Made by a program: the position numbers and the translations under genes. The notes below the pieces were generated by a model. That model searched no databases and had not been told where the DNA came from. It saw nothing but the letters and a program-made list of their open reading frames with translations. This document shows, piece after piece, positions 8,279-20,510 of a stretch of 64,000 nt of DNA. This DNA is from Tetracladium setigerum (lineage: Eukaryota; Ascomycota; Leotiomycetes; Helotiales): assembly GCA_031472005.1 (NCBI GenBank), contig PZJY01000007.1, forward strand, positions 62,001-126,000, given 5' to 3'. Each line of letters starts with the position of its first letter. Position 1 is the stretch's first letter.

Positions 8279-10879
8279 ATGGTTTCTCGCGCAAGTTCTG
8301 ATGAAGGGGAGATTCGCGATGGGAGTGTAGAGAAGGCAACTACGACGCTGCCGCAATTCGATGGCTCCTCCGTTGACCGTCCAAGCAGACTCCGAGACCG
8401 AGATCAATATGCCTCAAAATCTCCAGAATACGATAGAGCGAGGGATAGACGATCAAACGACCGCAGCAGATCTCCATATCACGCAATTCAGTCAAGGGGA
8501 TCGAAGAGGGCGCGTGAGGAAGAGTACCCTGACAGATCTCGAGGCGACCCTCGAAAGTTCAAGGTCCACTACGAAGACGCGCCAGACAACAAACGCCGAT
8601 CTCGAGTCACTTACGATGATATCGATCAGGGTTCTACACCCGAGTTGCGCTACGATGATCGCGACGGGCAGTCCGACAAGAGGGCGAGGACTCGAAGCCG
8701 CTCTCCATACAGGTCAGGACGCGCTGGAGACAGAGGGGGCCGAGGTGGACCTTCGAGACGTGATGGCAACAGATATGGGGGTTTTCAAAATGACAATCGC
8801 AGACCAAATTCTTACTACTCCGACGTGAGAAGTCGAGAGTCAAGGGACCAGTCAGTGAGCAAACGGGGACCAAGCCCGCTGCCTGCTGATAACGCAAGAG
8901 GAGAGGCTAAAACTACAAAAGGATACTCACAGCATGATGATTCGGTTGAGAATGGTTCTAGAAGGTAAGCTTTTGAGTTCCCCTAAACTTCAGTGCTAAT
9001 TCTATGGCAGGAATCAAGTCGAAATACCACCCACCGTTGAGGTAGAGGAAGAACCTATTGATGAAGCTGCTATGATTGAGGAACGACGGAAACGCCGTGA
9101 AGCTATCAAAGCTAAGTATAAAGCTTCCGGAACACCCCTCTTGATTCAAGCATTGCAACTGCCTTCAGGCGCTTCGACACCAGGTCAAAATGTAGACAGC
9201 AACACGACATCAGCAGGACCAGCTTCGCCAATCACCTCGACTCCTGGCACTCCTGCCGATACCACCGATCCCAGCTCACCCTCGGCCTTTGCCTTCGCCA
9301 ACGACCAGGAAATGGCAAATACGAATGGAGGTGCAGGGGATGATGATGGACCATCAGCTGCGGATTACGACCCCACTGTTGATATGAGGGAAGACCGGGA
9401 ACGAGATGACCATCGTCATGAGGAGGTTTCTTCTGGGGCGTACGACGAAATCAAGCATACTACAGAGCAAGATGTTCTTTTACCAACCCACGAGACCGAG
9501 GAACCGGCATCGAAGGACGAGTTCGACATGTTTGCAGAGGATGATGATGATATGTTTGCTGAAGAGTCGGAAGCCAAGGTCAACGCACGGCCGGATGGTC
9601 ATGCCAAAGCTATACCCATTCCACAGGCCAAGACGCTCGATATTGGTATGCTTGACAACTGGGATGATCCCGAAGGCTATTACAAAATCATCTTGGGGGA
9701 ATTCATCAATGGAAGATACCATGTTCAAGCAAATCTCGGCCAAGGTATGTTTTCTGGGGTTGTGCGAGCGATGGATATGAAGACGAAGAAGTTGGTTGCC
9801 ATCAAGCTCATCCGAAATAATGAAACGATGAGGAAGGCTGGTATGAAAGAGATTGAAATTCTGCAGAAGATCAACGAAGCCGACCCAGAGGACAAGAAAC
9901 ATATGATTCGACTCGAACGATACTTTGAACACAAAGGCCATTTGTGTATGGTTTTTGAAAACCTAAGCATTAATTTGCGTGAGGTATTGAAGAAGTTTGG
10001 ACGTGATGTTGGGATCAATATTCGAGCTGTTCGAGCCTACGCTCATCAGATGTTCCTTGGTTTGAGTTTGATGCGGAAGTGCAATGTTCTGCATGCGGAT
10101 TTGAAGCCTGACAACATTCTAGTGAGTATTTTTTTTCCATCCCTTCCTTGAAGACTGCTAATCGTGAATAGGTCAATGAGACAAGGAATATGCTCAAGAT
10201 TTGTGATCTAGGATCGGCATCAGATGCATCTGACAATGAAATCACACCTTATCTCGTCAGTCGTTTCTACCGCGCGCCTGAAATCATCCTGGGTATGCCA
10301 TACGACTTTGCGATTGATGTCTGGTCGGTTGGATGCACCCTGTATGAATTGTACACGGGTAAAATCCTCTTCACAGGCCGCACCAACAACCAAATGCTTA
10401 GGTCAATCATGGACTGCAGGGGTAAATTCACAACCAAGATGCTCAAGCGGTCGCAGTTCGCCCATGTACATTTCGATGAGATGGCCAACTTCAGAAGTGT
10501 TGAGCAGGATAAGCTTACTGGAAAGGTAAATCTCATCCGTTTCTCTTTTGTCATTTGTGTATCAACCGCTGTGGCTGGTTCACGCCGCATGGCCCATTTC
10601 GTGGCCGCCAACAACCAACCCGTCTATTGATCTTTTGGAACATGATTGCTAACAATAACTTCCGAGCAGGACGTTATCAAAACCATATCCTTCGTCAAAC
10701 CATCCCGCGATCTCCGCACTCGCCTCAACTCCGCATCCAAAGATCTCACCGACGTTGAAACGAAGGAATTGGCACTCTTTGCTGATCTATTGGATCGCTG
10801 CTTAGCGCTTAATCCAGAGAAGAGATGTACCCCTGCTGAGGCATTGAAGCATCCTTTCATCCTCAAGATGATGCGTTGA
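8279..10879 (+). CDS. prp4: Pre-mRNA splicing kinase Prp4
   Basis: Four exons: 8279-8964, 9011-10121, 10172-10525, 10670-10879 (786 aa). Residues 1 to about 250 are RS-like and charged (RSRSPY, RTRSRSPYRS). A disordered acidic middle follows (DMFAEDDDDMFAEES). The kinase domain runs from about 460 to the end: glycine loop GQGMFSG, VAIKL lysine, catalytic loop HADLKPDN, activation segment DLGSA then YLVSRFYRAPE, and a C-lobe ending HPFILKMMR. The YLVSRFYRAPEIILG segment is diagnostic of Prp4/PRPF4B, a CMGC (DYRK-related) kinase that phosphorylates tri-snRNP and other spliceosome proteins before catalytic activation. The metal-binding motif reads DLG rather than DFG. All exon phases agree and there is no frame break. 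A role in splicing of the many short introns here follows from the family. Confidence 0.95.
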
Positions 10880-12723
10880 TGCTTGCGGCTCGGTCGCTGT
10901 TTGTGTTGGGTCTTCTAAGGTCGTGTTGTGTTTAAGTGCGCTTACATTGGAACCTGCATCGCATGGAATGGCGTGTTTGCTTTCTTGCTTGTTGGCGTTG
11001 ATGGGAAAGTTAGTGGATGGGTGGGTGGGTTGGCAAGGTGGGTATGATGACGCCGAATAAGGCACGAAATAGATATTAAGAAAGAAGATGGCTGCTTTAT
11101 TGAGTTAGACGTGCAATTCATTCTGGCCACCTCAAGTACTTCACGCCGGGTGACTGATTTTGCTTTAGATGCAGGATAGTGTCCAAGGCCGCCGCCGCAG
11201 AACATACGTAGGGTCTGATTTGCGCAGCAAGAAGTAGAAGACAAAAAGTAAAAGAACAGAAGGTGCCATGTATTGGTTGGATTTTGTTGGTGTGAAATTC
11301 TAAAAAAGTCTTGTGATGTGAAAAAAAATGTTGAGAGCCTCCCAGTCCTCCCTCCACACATACCATGTGTCGTTGACCAAAGGGTTGCGTTCTCCCTCTA
11401 TATTAAAACAATTAGGCCAAAGTTTAGGATCACATTCCAGGAAGCATAACTAAATTGGATTAAAGAGGCGTAAGGGATTCACACTCTAAACAAAGTCCAA
11501 AATTTCAATGCCAGCAGCCATCATGTTTACGAAAGTTTTGCAGCACCCAAAAAGTGGCCAGCCATTTCTCTGCTCTCCATAAGCCAATTTTTGGGAGACC
11601 ATGGGTTGAAGTACGAAAATTTAATCGAGTCTTCAGGCCTTCTCTTGATGTTCTAGTCTATGGTTCGTCAAGGTCGGTACTTTCATGAGACTCTTCGAGA
11701 TCTTCTATTTTCTTTTCTTTTTTTCAGATGAAGACATTTATCCACTCATACCAGATCTCAAAAATAAAATAAAATAAAATAATCACAATTCCAAGTACCA
11801 TATCCAGAATCTTGCACCCTTCCTCCATTAGATCTGATGTAAACAATTAAGCGAGCGGCAACAAAGCTCAGGCTCCCACCGTTTTTCTGAACTTTGAAAT
11901 CTCTACGCGAACGTCCTTTGTCTTACTTTTAGCGTTTCAGAAAAGGCTCCAAACGTTAATGGAACTCCCGGAGCTAGTTTCTCCAAGCGAGCAAAAGCAA
12001 GCGATATGTCAAATGTGATGGAGGGAAAGGTGGGCAGTATCGTATGTCTTAGATGATCACCAGCTAGTACTTTAGCGAATACCTTAATTCTTTCAGTCCG
12101 ACCGTTAGGTTTTACTCGGGTTATTGAACTTTAGGGGATCTGGTATGATGTGTATGCATGTGATGTAATGCAGTGAGTGAATGGCGGGGAATTGTCTTGA
12201 CTTACTCGGGTTGGTGTTTTGGGGAATTGGGGAGTTGAGGAGCTAGATTCGCTCTGAGGCTGATGATGATGCTGATAAATTAGGATAATCTGGAAAGTCG
12301 CGGAAGATTGCGGCTATTGAAGGAAGATAGATGGAAGAGTTTGAGAAATTGTGTAAATTGGAGTATTATATCTGGTGAGAAAGAACTCTGAACAACTTGA
12401 AACAAAATGACTTGCACATTTTAGAGATACTAGTGTCTGGGCAGTGGAAAGCTTAGAAGTCCGATCTTCCTTTTGTGAGGAGGTTTATGATTTCTTGTCA
12501 CTAACCATCTGTGATATCCTTTTCTATCATAGCCAATAAAACTCCCAGAAATTCTGGAAATCACAAATGCGGAAAATACATCAGAAAGATTCCCCTCTCT
12601 CTCGTCTCGCCTACTTCACCCATGACCGAATCCAACAAAGGAAGGCAGATCCAATCCTCCACCCACCTTCACTTCCCTCCTCTAATACTTGCAAATAAAT
12701 CCACTCTCCCCTCCCAAAGAGCT
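10880..12723. other. Intergenic, AT-rich, no gene recognised
   Basis: 3' flank of PRP4 and of the minus-strand ORF at 12.7 kb. Contains (AAAAT)4 at 11761-11780. ORFs near 10942-11366 on the minus strand look like chance frames. Confidence 0.5.
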
Positions 12724-13302
12724 TTAGAAAACATAATAAAGCACGTACATGCCCTCAAGAGCTGGCATTCCAATCCAAAAATACCCACAACAATACTCAT
12801 TACTTTCCTCTTCTTCCCTCTCACTCTCCTCTCCTCCTCCTCTTCTTTCTTCTCCGCCTTCTCTCACATTCGTCTGCTGTTGCGGTGATATTTTGAAGGT
12901 TGATTGAATGTGCAGAGTTTTATTTACATCTTCCGAAGTGGTAGTGGAAGGTGTGCTTGAGAGTGGAGCAGGAGAAGGTGAATAGGTCGGCGGAGGAGCT
13001 ACATTATTTCTGGTATATGGAGGTGGCGAGGCATCATCAACAGAGCGTTTGGGCTGATAGACTGGGGGTTGTTGCTTTATTGGTTGCTGTGATTGTAGTT
13101 GTGTTTGTGAATGCGATCGTGGTGAAAGTTGTGATGTTGAAGTTGCTAGAGTTGATGATGCAGGAGAGGTAGCAGTCGATGTATTTACTCTGCTTCTTGA
13201 CTCACTCGACCGAAGACTTCGATGGGCTGGTGAAATTTCAGATCTCATTGTCTCCATAAAACCTGCGATGCAGGAATTGGGTTGGAGGGAGAATAATGCC
13301 AT
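12724..13302 (-). CDS. Unrecognised Ser/Pro/Gln-rich protein with PPxY motifs
   Basis: Open frame from the first ATG at 13302 (192 aa); a later Met at 13257 is an alternative start. The middle is Ser/Thr/Gln-rich and low in complexity. It contains PPPYTRNN and APPPTYSPSP, that is one perfect PPxY motif and one near match. The C-terminal third is highly acidic (EEERRGGG, EEEESNE) and closes with a hydrophobic, aromatic end (YCCGYFWIGMPAL). PPxY motifs are docking sites for WW domains such as those of Rsp5-type ubiquitin ligases; I infer only that such docking is possible. No family recognised. The frame is long for such AT-neutral DNA, but the composition could also arise from repetitive sequence. 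Confidence 0.4.
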   Translation of the reverse strand: MALFSLQPNSCIAGFMETMRSEISPAHRSLRSSESRSRVNTSTATSPASSTLATSTSQLSPRSHSQTQLQSQQPIKQQPPVYQPKRSVDDASPPPYTRNNVAPPPTYSPSPAPLSSTPSTTTSEDVNKTLHIQSTFKISPQQQTNVREGGEERRGGGEESEREEEESNEYCCGYFWIGMPALEGMYVLYYVF

Positions 13303-16300
13303 GACTTTGAGAGTTCTTGAAAAGTTATTTGGAAAACTCGCTAGTTGGTTGAGTTGGATGGATTGCAAAGGATGTGTTAAAATGATTTGGACCTTGGTGT
13401 GTGAGGTTTGGTCTCAACAGTGCCGATTTGTGCCCAAAGATGGGAGTGAAAGGGGCAAGAAGGTGTAACAAGTTCCCTTGCCTTGATTGTGGGTTACACT
13501 TGTACAGTGATGCTTGTGTACGCAAGAAGGTTGAACCCACAACTTGCGTTGTGCTGTGTTGGTTGATCAGGCCAAGGACAATGGGAATTACGTTTCTCCA
13601 AGTGGGTGTAGGCGGTACTGCATTGATTTGGAGCTCAGGTCTTGAGATGAAATGTTCTGGGACAACTATGTAGGACAGTAAAGTTCTTTTGCAGTAGCAG
13701 TACACACTAGAATCTAGATAGACACGGGGCGATGAGACTGTGTGATTCAGCCATTAGAACATCCCTCATATGGCTTCACTGTCAAAATGCGAGGAGTGCG
13801 GTGGACATCACAATGGTGCTAATTTATGGAGTACTACATCCGTCTCACAGGATGCTGACATGAGGTTCCCAAGATAGGTGAATGGACATACAGCCAGCCG
13901 TTCCATGGTGTTGGTGGCACAGAGGGAGGGATGTGGAAAGCGGAGGAGGATTGGAGAAAGAGTTCGAATTGAAAGGATATACAGACAACCATGTCATCGT
14001 CATGAATTTTGTGAGCTTCGCGTGACAATGACAGCCGAATGTTGGTTCGAATTCTCCTGAATTTTGATGACTTGTTAAATTGCACATGTTTTGAAAGATT
14101 CCTTCCGCGCAAGATTCAAGCAAGACAACACATGGAATAGGGACATGAGAAGTGACTGAACGTGAGATAATCTCTCCATAGAGTCCATAGCCGCTCGATA
14201 TAAAAATAGGACTCTTTCACAAGCTTCATCCACCACTAAATGCACAGTTCAGCAGATCATAGTAGTGAGTGACCCACGGACCTCAAACAAAGCTGTAAAA
14301 TAAATCTCCCAAAATGTATTGTCCAGGATAGGCCATTCCTTTATTTTAGAATCGGAGACACTGTCATCCGGATCTGTAAACAAAAAGTGATGTGAGCAGA
14401 AACGCGCCGTCGGGTCGCAGAAGCAGAAACCGATTACATCCACTCTCTTGTTCCTTGCAATGCCTCGAGACCACTCCCAACCAACCAACAGTGATAATAA
14501 TGAAGAAACCAACTGCCGTAACCTCCGGCGTAAGCAAGCTAGATCCTAGAACCAACTACTTACAAACCTAACTTCTCCCTACAGCCAGTCCACCTCGTGG
14601 GTTTGTTTTACAAAGCGCCCAAAACACTGCTCGCCGCCTGCACGCATGGCATGCATACATCGTAGGAAACGCATCATCCAAACAACTCTATTTTCAAAAG
14701 TCTTACGTGGAAGCGAGAGACTGAAATCCTAAATCCACTTTTGAGCTGGCTGGCTGTGGCGGGATATGGATACATCGTGATCTACAGTTAGTACGGATGT
14801 TGAAGACGAGGTTTGTGGTGGAGGAAGAGGAGCAGGAGCCTCTTTTCTGTTGCATCTATTTTCGGATGTTGGCCCTCGCTTCGCCTTGCCTCGCCCCCTC
14901 CACTTTTCGGCCCCCCCGCCATGGTATATTTTGTTGATGTCCAAACAGTCAACAACACCATCATCAACCGAAGCGCAGACGCAAACGCCTTGACTTGACT
15001 CGGGAGCATACGTACATACAGCTGTAATACTGTATTTCAGTCACCAGCCACGCCATCAGGTTGCTTCGCCATCAAGAATTCTCCGTAAGGATGCGAGATG
15101 GAGGATCAAACAGGCTTGGTAATAATTAAGTTTTTGGAAGGATTATTGCTTGATAATGGTAAAAGAGCGGATAGGGTAGAAAGGAACTGTAAGCTTCGTC
15201 ACAAAGGAAGAAAATATTATTGATATGTGTAGACAAAAGTAACTATCCGGAAGAACCAGAATAACATTCCAAGCGCCTGTAATCCACACAGTGGATATTC
15301 CTCCCGACTAGTCACATGTGTCGCCTCTTCCTCCTCTGTCTGCTCGCCACCTCGCTTCCGGGATTGTGTTTGTTTTGATCTGCTTCTTTTCTACGTGTTC
15401 AATAATAATGATAGCCCAATAAGTGTATGGTTACTGACGGCTTATACATGATATGCTTGCTATACGTGGGACAGGAAGGGAGGAAGGCAGCTAGGTAGGC
15501 ACAGTCTCTCGCCAGATTTCGCTACCCGCATGCGGTTTGTGTGATAAGAGTGAAGGAATTAAGGAGACACAGTATTCTCCTTCATCCGGAGTAAGCAGAA
15601 GACTTGCAAGTCACGGACAGGAAGAGATCCTGCTGTACAACCCCAACACTTGATATTGGTACTGGTTGGTCGGGTAGCACAAAGATGATCTGTGTGTTGG
15701 TGTGTTTCTGGATGCTTGTGCTTGCTTACTTGTTTTGGATAAAGTGCATGCTTTTTATTTTGGGGATTCTTGGGGATTCTTTGGCGGGCAAGAGAATGAT
15801 TTTGTCGGATCTCAGGTTTTCCAACGTGCCTCGTGGGCGTAGATGGTGTTGGGTGTTGGGGTTGTCGATGGATGCAGACGCAGATTGCTAGGCGCGCGAG
15901 AAGAGATGGGATGTTGGTTTGGATAACTGGGGAAAAGTGGGTGCAACTCGCTGCTACTACTCTGCAACGCTTGGCTTGTACATACTGAACTCTCGATTGT
16001 ACGTACTTGTCTCAGCCTCGAGCCAGTGTCATCGATGTTGACCGTCCATGATGATCTGAAGGATATAACACGTGACACAATTTCGAGCACAGAACGTGCC
16101 GAATGCAACCACGGCAAATAATATGTCTCACCCTCTCCAAGCGTCCGGAGTGACAGAAAAAGAAAAAATGACAGTTAGATGACATCGCAGGCATGGGCAG
16201 AAACCTTAATAGTTTCAAACATTTACCCAAAGCGGTGGACTGAAAAAGGTTTTATTAAATGCCAATAATAATCAAAGGAAGCGATAATAGTATGGAGAAT

Positions 16301-16615
16301 AATATGACAACGATGTGCGTGCAGCATAATTGATAGAAAATATGGGAAAAGCCGGCGGTGAGTTTCAGGGGTTCCAAGCAACTTTTCTTCATCTGCTAGC
16401 TGTTGAAGAAACGGGAATTGACACAAATCTGGCATAAATCTGGGCAGGGAAGCACGGAAGGTCCCACCCCCCAAAAGTGTCAATACATTTTTGTTTCTAA
16501 CCAGAAAGAAAGAGAGATGCGCAAAGGCGGCTTGGAATGATTCTTTGGAGGTTTGAGTGTCTACGGTATAGACTGCTGAGGCGTCGTTCCCGTTGCAAGT
16601 TGCGGTGACAAGACT

Positions 16616-16638
16616 GGGAAGGGAAGGGAAGGGAAGGG
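16616..16638 (+). other. G-quadruplex-type motif
   Basis: Five GGG runs spaced by AA (16616-18, 16621-23, 16626-28, 16631-33, 16636-38) fit the G3N1-7 quadruplex rule with very short loops. No gene overlaps it. Confidence 0.6.
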
Positions 16639-18772
16639 TAAAGCAAGACATGATCTGCATTGGTTGGGACCCCTTCTCCCAAACTCAGGCCGTTGCAAAT
16701 TGAACAGCGTGATCTTCGCTCTTCAGCCTTTTTTGGGCTTTGGAAAAGATGGGACGACGGGGATGATGTTATTGGGATTTGAATAATAACCATGGAAGCT
16801 GGTACGTACGGAGTACATACTTCGTACCATACATTGCATAGGAAAGCTAATACGGGAAAAGCGGCCTGGAACCAGTATTTGGGAGGGAGGGAGAGAGATT
16901 GAGGATCAAACGTGAGTAGAGAAAAAAGCTTCCTCCTGATCGTCGTCAGACTTACTTCGGCTTGAATACGAAACGAGAGATCCTTCACGAAGGAAGGCCT
17001 CGAACTTGGGATGCAAGAGACCCTTCAATAATGATACAGTAGTACTTCCCTTGGAAGTATCTTTCCATAGTAATCCATCCACCTTTGTGCATGCATTATT
17101 GTTGTGTCATGATTATTATCACTTTGAAGTTTTATTGACTATGTACCTCCTCCGTCCCTACTATTGACGGCGGGATCAGGTGGTGGTAAAGTCAGGCAAT
17201 AGGAACAGCTTTGGCTGTGAGGCTGTGAGACATGGCAAAAGCAGAGGAAGAGGGACTGATCGACCACTGAGGGAGATGGAGATGGACCCTTTGGCCGTTG
17301 AGGAGGGAAGTTGCATTCTAACCAAAACAACTGTAGCCGAGGCCACCAGCAAGCACCACCAATCCAAAGCTGCTGCTCCATGCATCATCATCATCTCTCC
17401 CTCGCCAGAGTCATGGATTGGGGGATTGATTGATTGATTGGGATGGGTCAGATCATTGCCGCCATTCAGATTTCATTTGAGATTCCCACACACACACATT
17501 CACACTCACTCTCTCACTTTCACTCATTCTTCTTTCTTCATTCTTCCTTGTCCCTTGTTCCCGCCTTGTGCCCTGGTCCCAGTCGGTCACATATCCTGGT
17601 CCCCTTATCGCGTCGTCCTGCCCGTCTGGCATTGGCATGCACACAATTGCAACTAGTGCCAACAGCAGCCTCACTTGGGGCAAATAGCAAAGAGAGAGCG
17701 ACGTACAGGCTATCTATCATTGGCCAGGTGTGCTGCTGCCGGTGGGAACGGATGGGGAAGGGAATCTGAGAAATGACACAAGATTCCTGGCGGCCGAAAC
17801 CGAGCAAGAGGCAAGGACAGCCAACAGGAGTGGACAACAGGATGCCGTTGGTCAGTCGCACCCTCGCCCTCTTCAGCGTGTCCAGTCTTCTTTGTCGCCC
17901 GGGCGCAGCGGGCTAACAGGCTAACACTACAGTTACACTAGCACTTGCACATCCTTGTGTCAAGGACGACTCAAACGACCGACCCAAATGACAGACCCGC
18001 CCTATCCTGGTCCCATCGGCAGCCACAAATCCACTGGAAACCTGATGATTGGCGTGTGGGCGGCTTCCACGGTTGTCTGGAAGGAAATGGATCGGAGATT
18101 GGCCCCAACTCTGCTGTATGTATTACGACCAGGGAGCAGGGTAGTCTACCACCACCACCGCTGTTTCCCTCTTCTGCACGCCAGAAACTCAGCGAGAGAT
18201 GACACATCACGCTGCAGCGATCGAGGGCACGCCTTGCCTACAACAGCTAGGCGACTGCTGGTCATGGCGTAACCGACATGACCGAGGGCTCGTTGGTGGA
18301 GTGTGGAAGATGTGGAATATCTGAGAATCCGAGAATCTTACATTCTGATAGGATTAACGAGGGATGATGGAGATTGTATTATTGCAGGAGGAGCACACAC
18401 CCACGCACCCACCACCACATCCATCGCCCATCCATGAATCCATGATCCATCGCCCATCGACAAAACAATCTATTTTTTGCCCGCACCCACGAGGGAGAAG
18501 TGGGTACGGTACGGTACAGCCAAACTTTTACTTTTTTGCTGCTGTCCTTCATCACATTTACGGAGTAGTCGGTCTTGGAAAGTAAAAGCTCCGTCGCTGA
18601 TCGCAAGATCTAATATCGTCATGCCTCTTTCGGCCCAGGATACTTGAATTATGATACGGGGTATTGTGATATTACCATCTCAGAGAGACAGAGAGAGAGA
18701 AGAGAGCCTCAGTTACGCCCATTTCTTATTGCCTGCCTACAGTACCTATGGAACCCGATGAAGCATCAGACA

Positions 18773-18801
18773 AACAACAACAACAACAACAACAACAACA
18801 C
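18773..18801 (+). repeat. CAA trinucleotide microsatellite
   Basis: About nine CAA units interrupted once near the start, in non-coding DNA. Confidence 0.8.
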
Positions 18802-19552
18802 TCGGCATCAGACTCAGCCTGTCACAGGACACGATGAGCGAGAGCCTGGCTGGGCAAACACGCAACACACACTGTGACCGAGAGCCTGCTTGCGGTATGC
18901 CGAGCCAGTTAAAAAAAAACCAGCTGCCACACACCCTCTTTCTGGACACCCTGGCCTGTAACGGCGGCCGCAGAACTCTGAACGGCGGGCATCCTGACCC
19001 ACTGTTGCCCAGTCATGCCCTCGCCTCGCGTAGACCTCGCATAAACAAGGAGGAAGGAATCAAGGATGGATGGATCAGGATGAGAAGAGTGTGTGTGTGC
19101 AATGTGCACTACTGTGTATGCTGCTGCTGCTGGAGAACGGAGCAGCAAGAGGATTGTGCCGCGTGGGCCCGTGTGAGGAAGAAGAGGAGACAGACTCGCA
19201 GACACAAGCAGCCGCAGAACAAATCATAATAATTCGGCTTCACGCTAAACTCTGTCAACTAGTCCGTAGGTACAGGACTGTACTGTACCTACACGCCCAG
19301 GCTAAGTAAGTAGCAAGGCTAGGGTACTACTGGGTAGTGCCTAAGGAAGAGCCGAGAGACAGACCACCATGACTGAAAATAAGTGCATCAGCTATTTTGG
19401 TGTGGCGGGAGCGTTTCTCCTCCATCCGCAACCTTTGGACTAGAGTAACTGTACCTCGGGACTACCTGGAGTCTAGTCACTAGTGATGAGTGAGTAGGAT
19501 CCTGTCGTAGTTGTGTCGAGGGATCCAGCGAGGCTAAATGGGGCGTTGGAAA

Positions 19553-19853
19553 GGGTGTGTGTGAGTGAGTGAGTGAGTGAACGAGTGACTCTGGTAAGAG
19601 AGAGAGGAAAGTCTTTCCCAATTACCTGCGATGGAGTAATAATGTCACTAAAAACTGGGGCAACCAGAGCAGCTGGGAGATCACTGGCCAAATCGTGACG
19701 CCGCCAGGGCAACAAGATGTGGTGGCAAATCCTCACTTTGCCCCTCCTCGCCTCTGTCATTGGGCGAGCCAGCTGACCGCCCCGGTTAGGAGAGTGGTTG
19801 GGAGTGTGTGTGAGTGTGTGCGAGTGTGTGCGAGTGTGAGTGAGTGTGTGAGG
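19553..19853 (+). repeat. GTGA and GTGTGAGT simple repeats
   Basis: GTGAGTGAGT-type tract at about 19553-19581 and GTGTGTGAGTGTGTGCGAGT-like tract at 19801-19853. Both create long low-complexity open frames on the minus strand (Thr/His/Ser repeats) that are not genes. Confidence 0.7.
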
Positions 19854-20510
19854 ACGAGGGAGGGTTGGTGGTGGACTAGTAGGGGTCTGGTGCCAATCCA
19901 ATAGCGGACGGTAAACAGGCAGCGCCCCAAGAAACGGAAGGAAAAAAAAACGAGAGAGAGGGGTGCCACGCACCCATGTGCTCACTAGTTGACGCTTGTC
20001 CCCCTTCAGGTTAGTCGAGGAAATACGGGCTTCTTCTTTTCGAAGGACGAACGCCTCATTCTCTGTCACTGGTTGGCGTGGATCGATATGAATATGCGCT
20101 GACATCCCTCCTTCTCTCCCCACCACCGCTACTACTACCTACAACCACCACCACCTAAAGCTCGACCTCTCAACCTCCTCTATCTTCACGACATTGCCAT
20201 CCTTCACTTCCATATCTCAACCTCCTCCTCCTCTCTCACCACTCTCCTTCACCTAACGCTTTATCATCCTATTACTACACGGCCGTTTGTTTCCCGTCGA
20301 CGCTCTCGAAAAACACTCCTTTCCCAGTACTTTTGTTACTAGTTCCTCGCCCGGCGAACCAGAAGAACACAGATTCCCATACAGACACAGACACAGGCCT
20401 AGGACTTCCATCTCCACAGGACAGGACTGCGTTTCTTTCTGTCATTTGTTTTTTTTGGTATTTGGATTTCCACAGGACATCCGTCCCTAGCCTCGATTTC
20501 GCTTTTTGCC

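Larger units (their letters stand above)
13303..20510. other. 7.2-kb gene-poor region upstream of the Ran1-type kinase
   Basis: No ORF here has a recognisable product. The DNA is rich in microsatellites and short repeats: GATT repeats at 17421-17440, CA/CTCACA-rich DNA at 17487-17530, CAA repeats at 18773-18801, GTGA repeats at 19553-19581 and GTGTGAGT repeats at 19801-19853. From about 20100 the strand becomes strongly CT-rich, probably the kinase 5' leader. Possible uses are a long regulated promoter, long leader introns or non-coding RNAs. Confidence 0.55.

Noticed and set aside
19473..20126. 217-codon minus-strand ORF rich in Thr/His/Ser
   Set aside because: Produced by GTGA and GTGTGAGT simple repeats; no conserved block.
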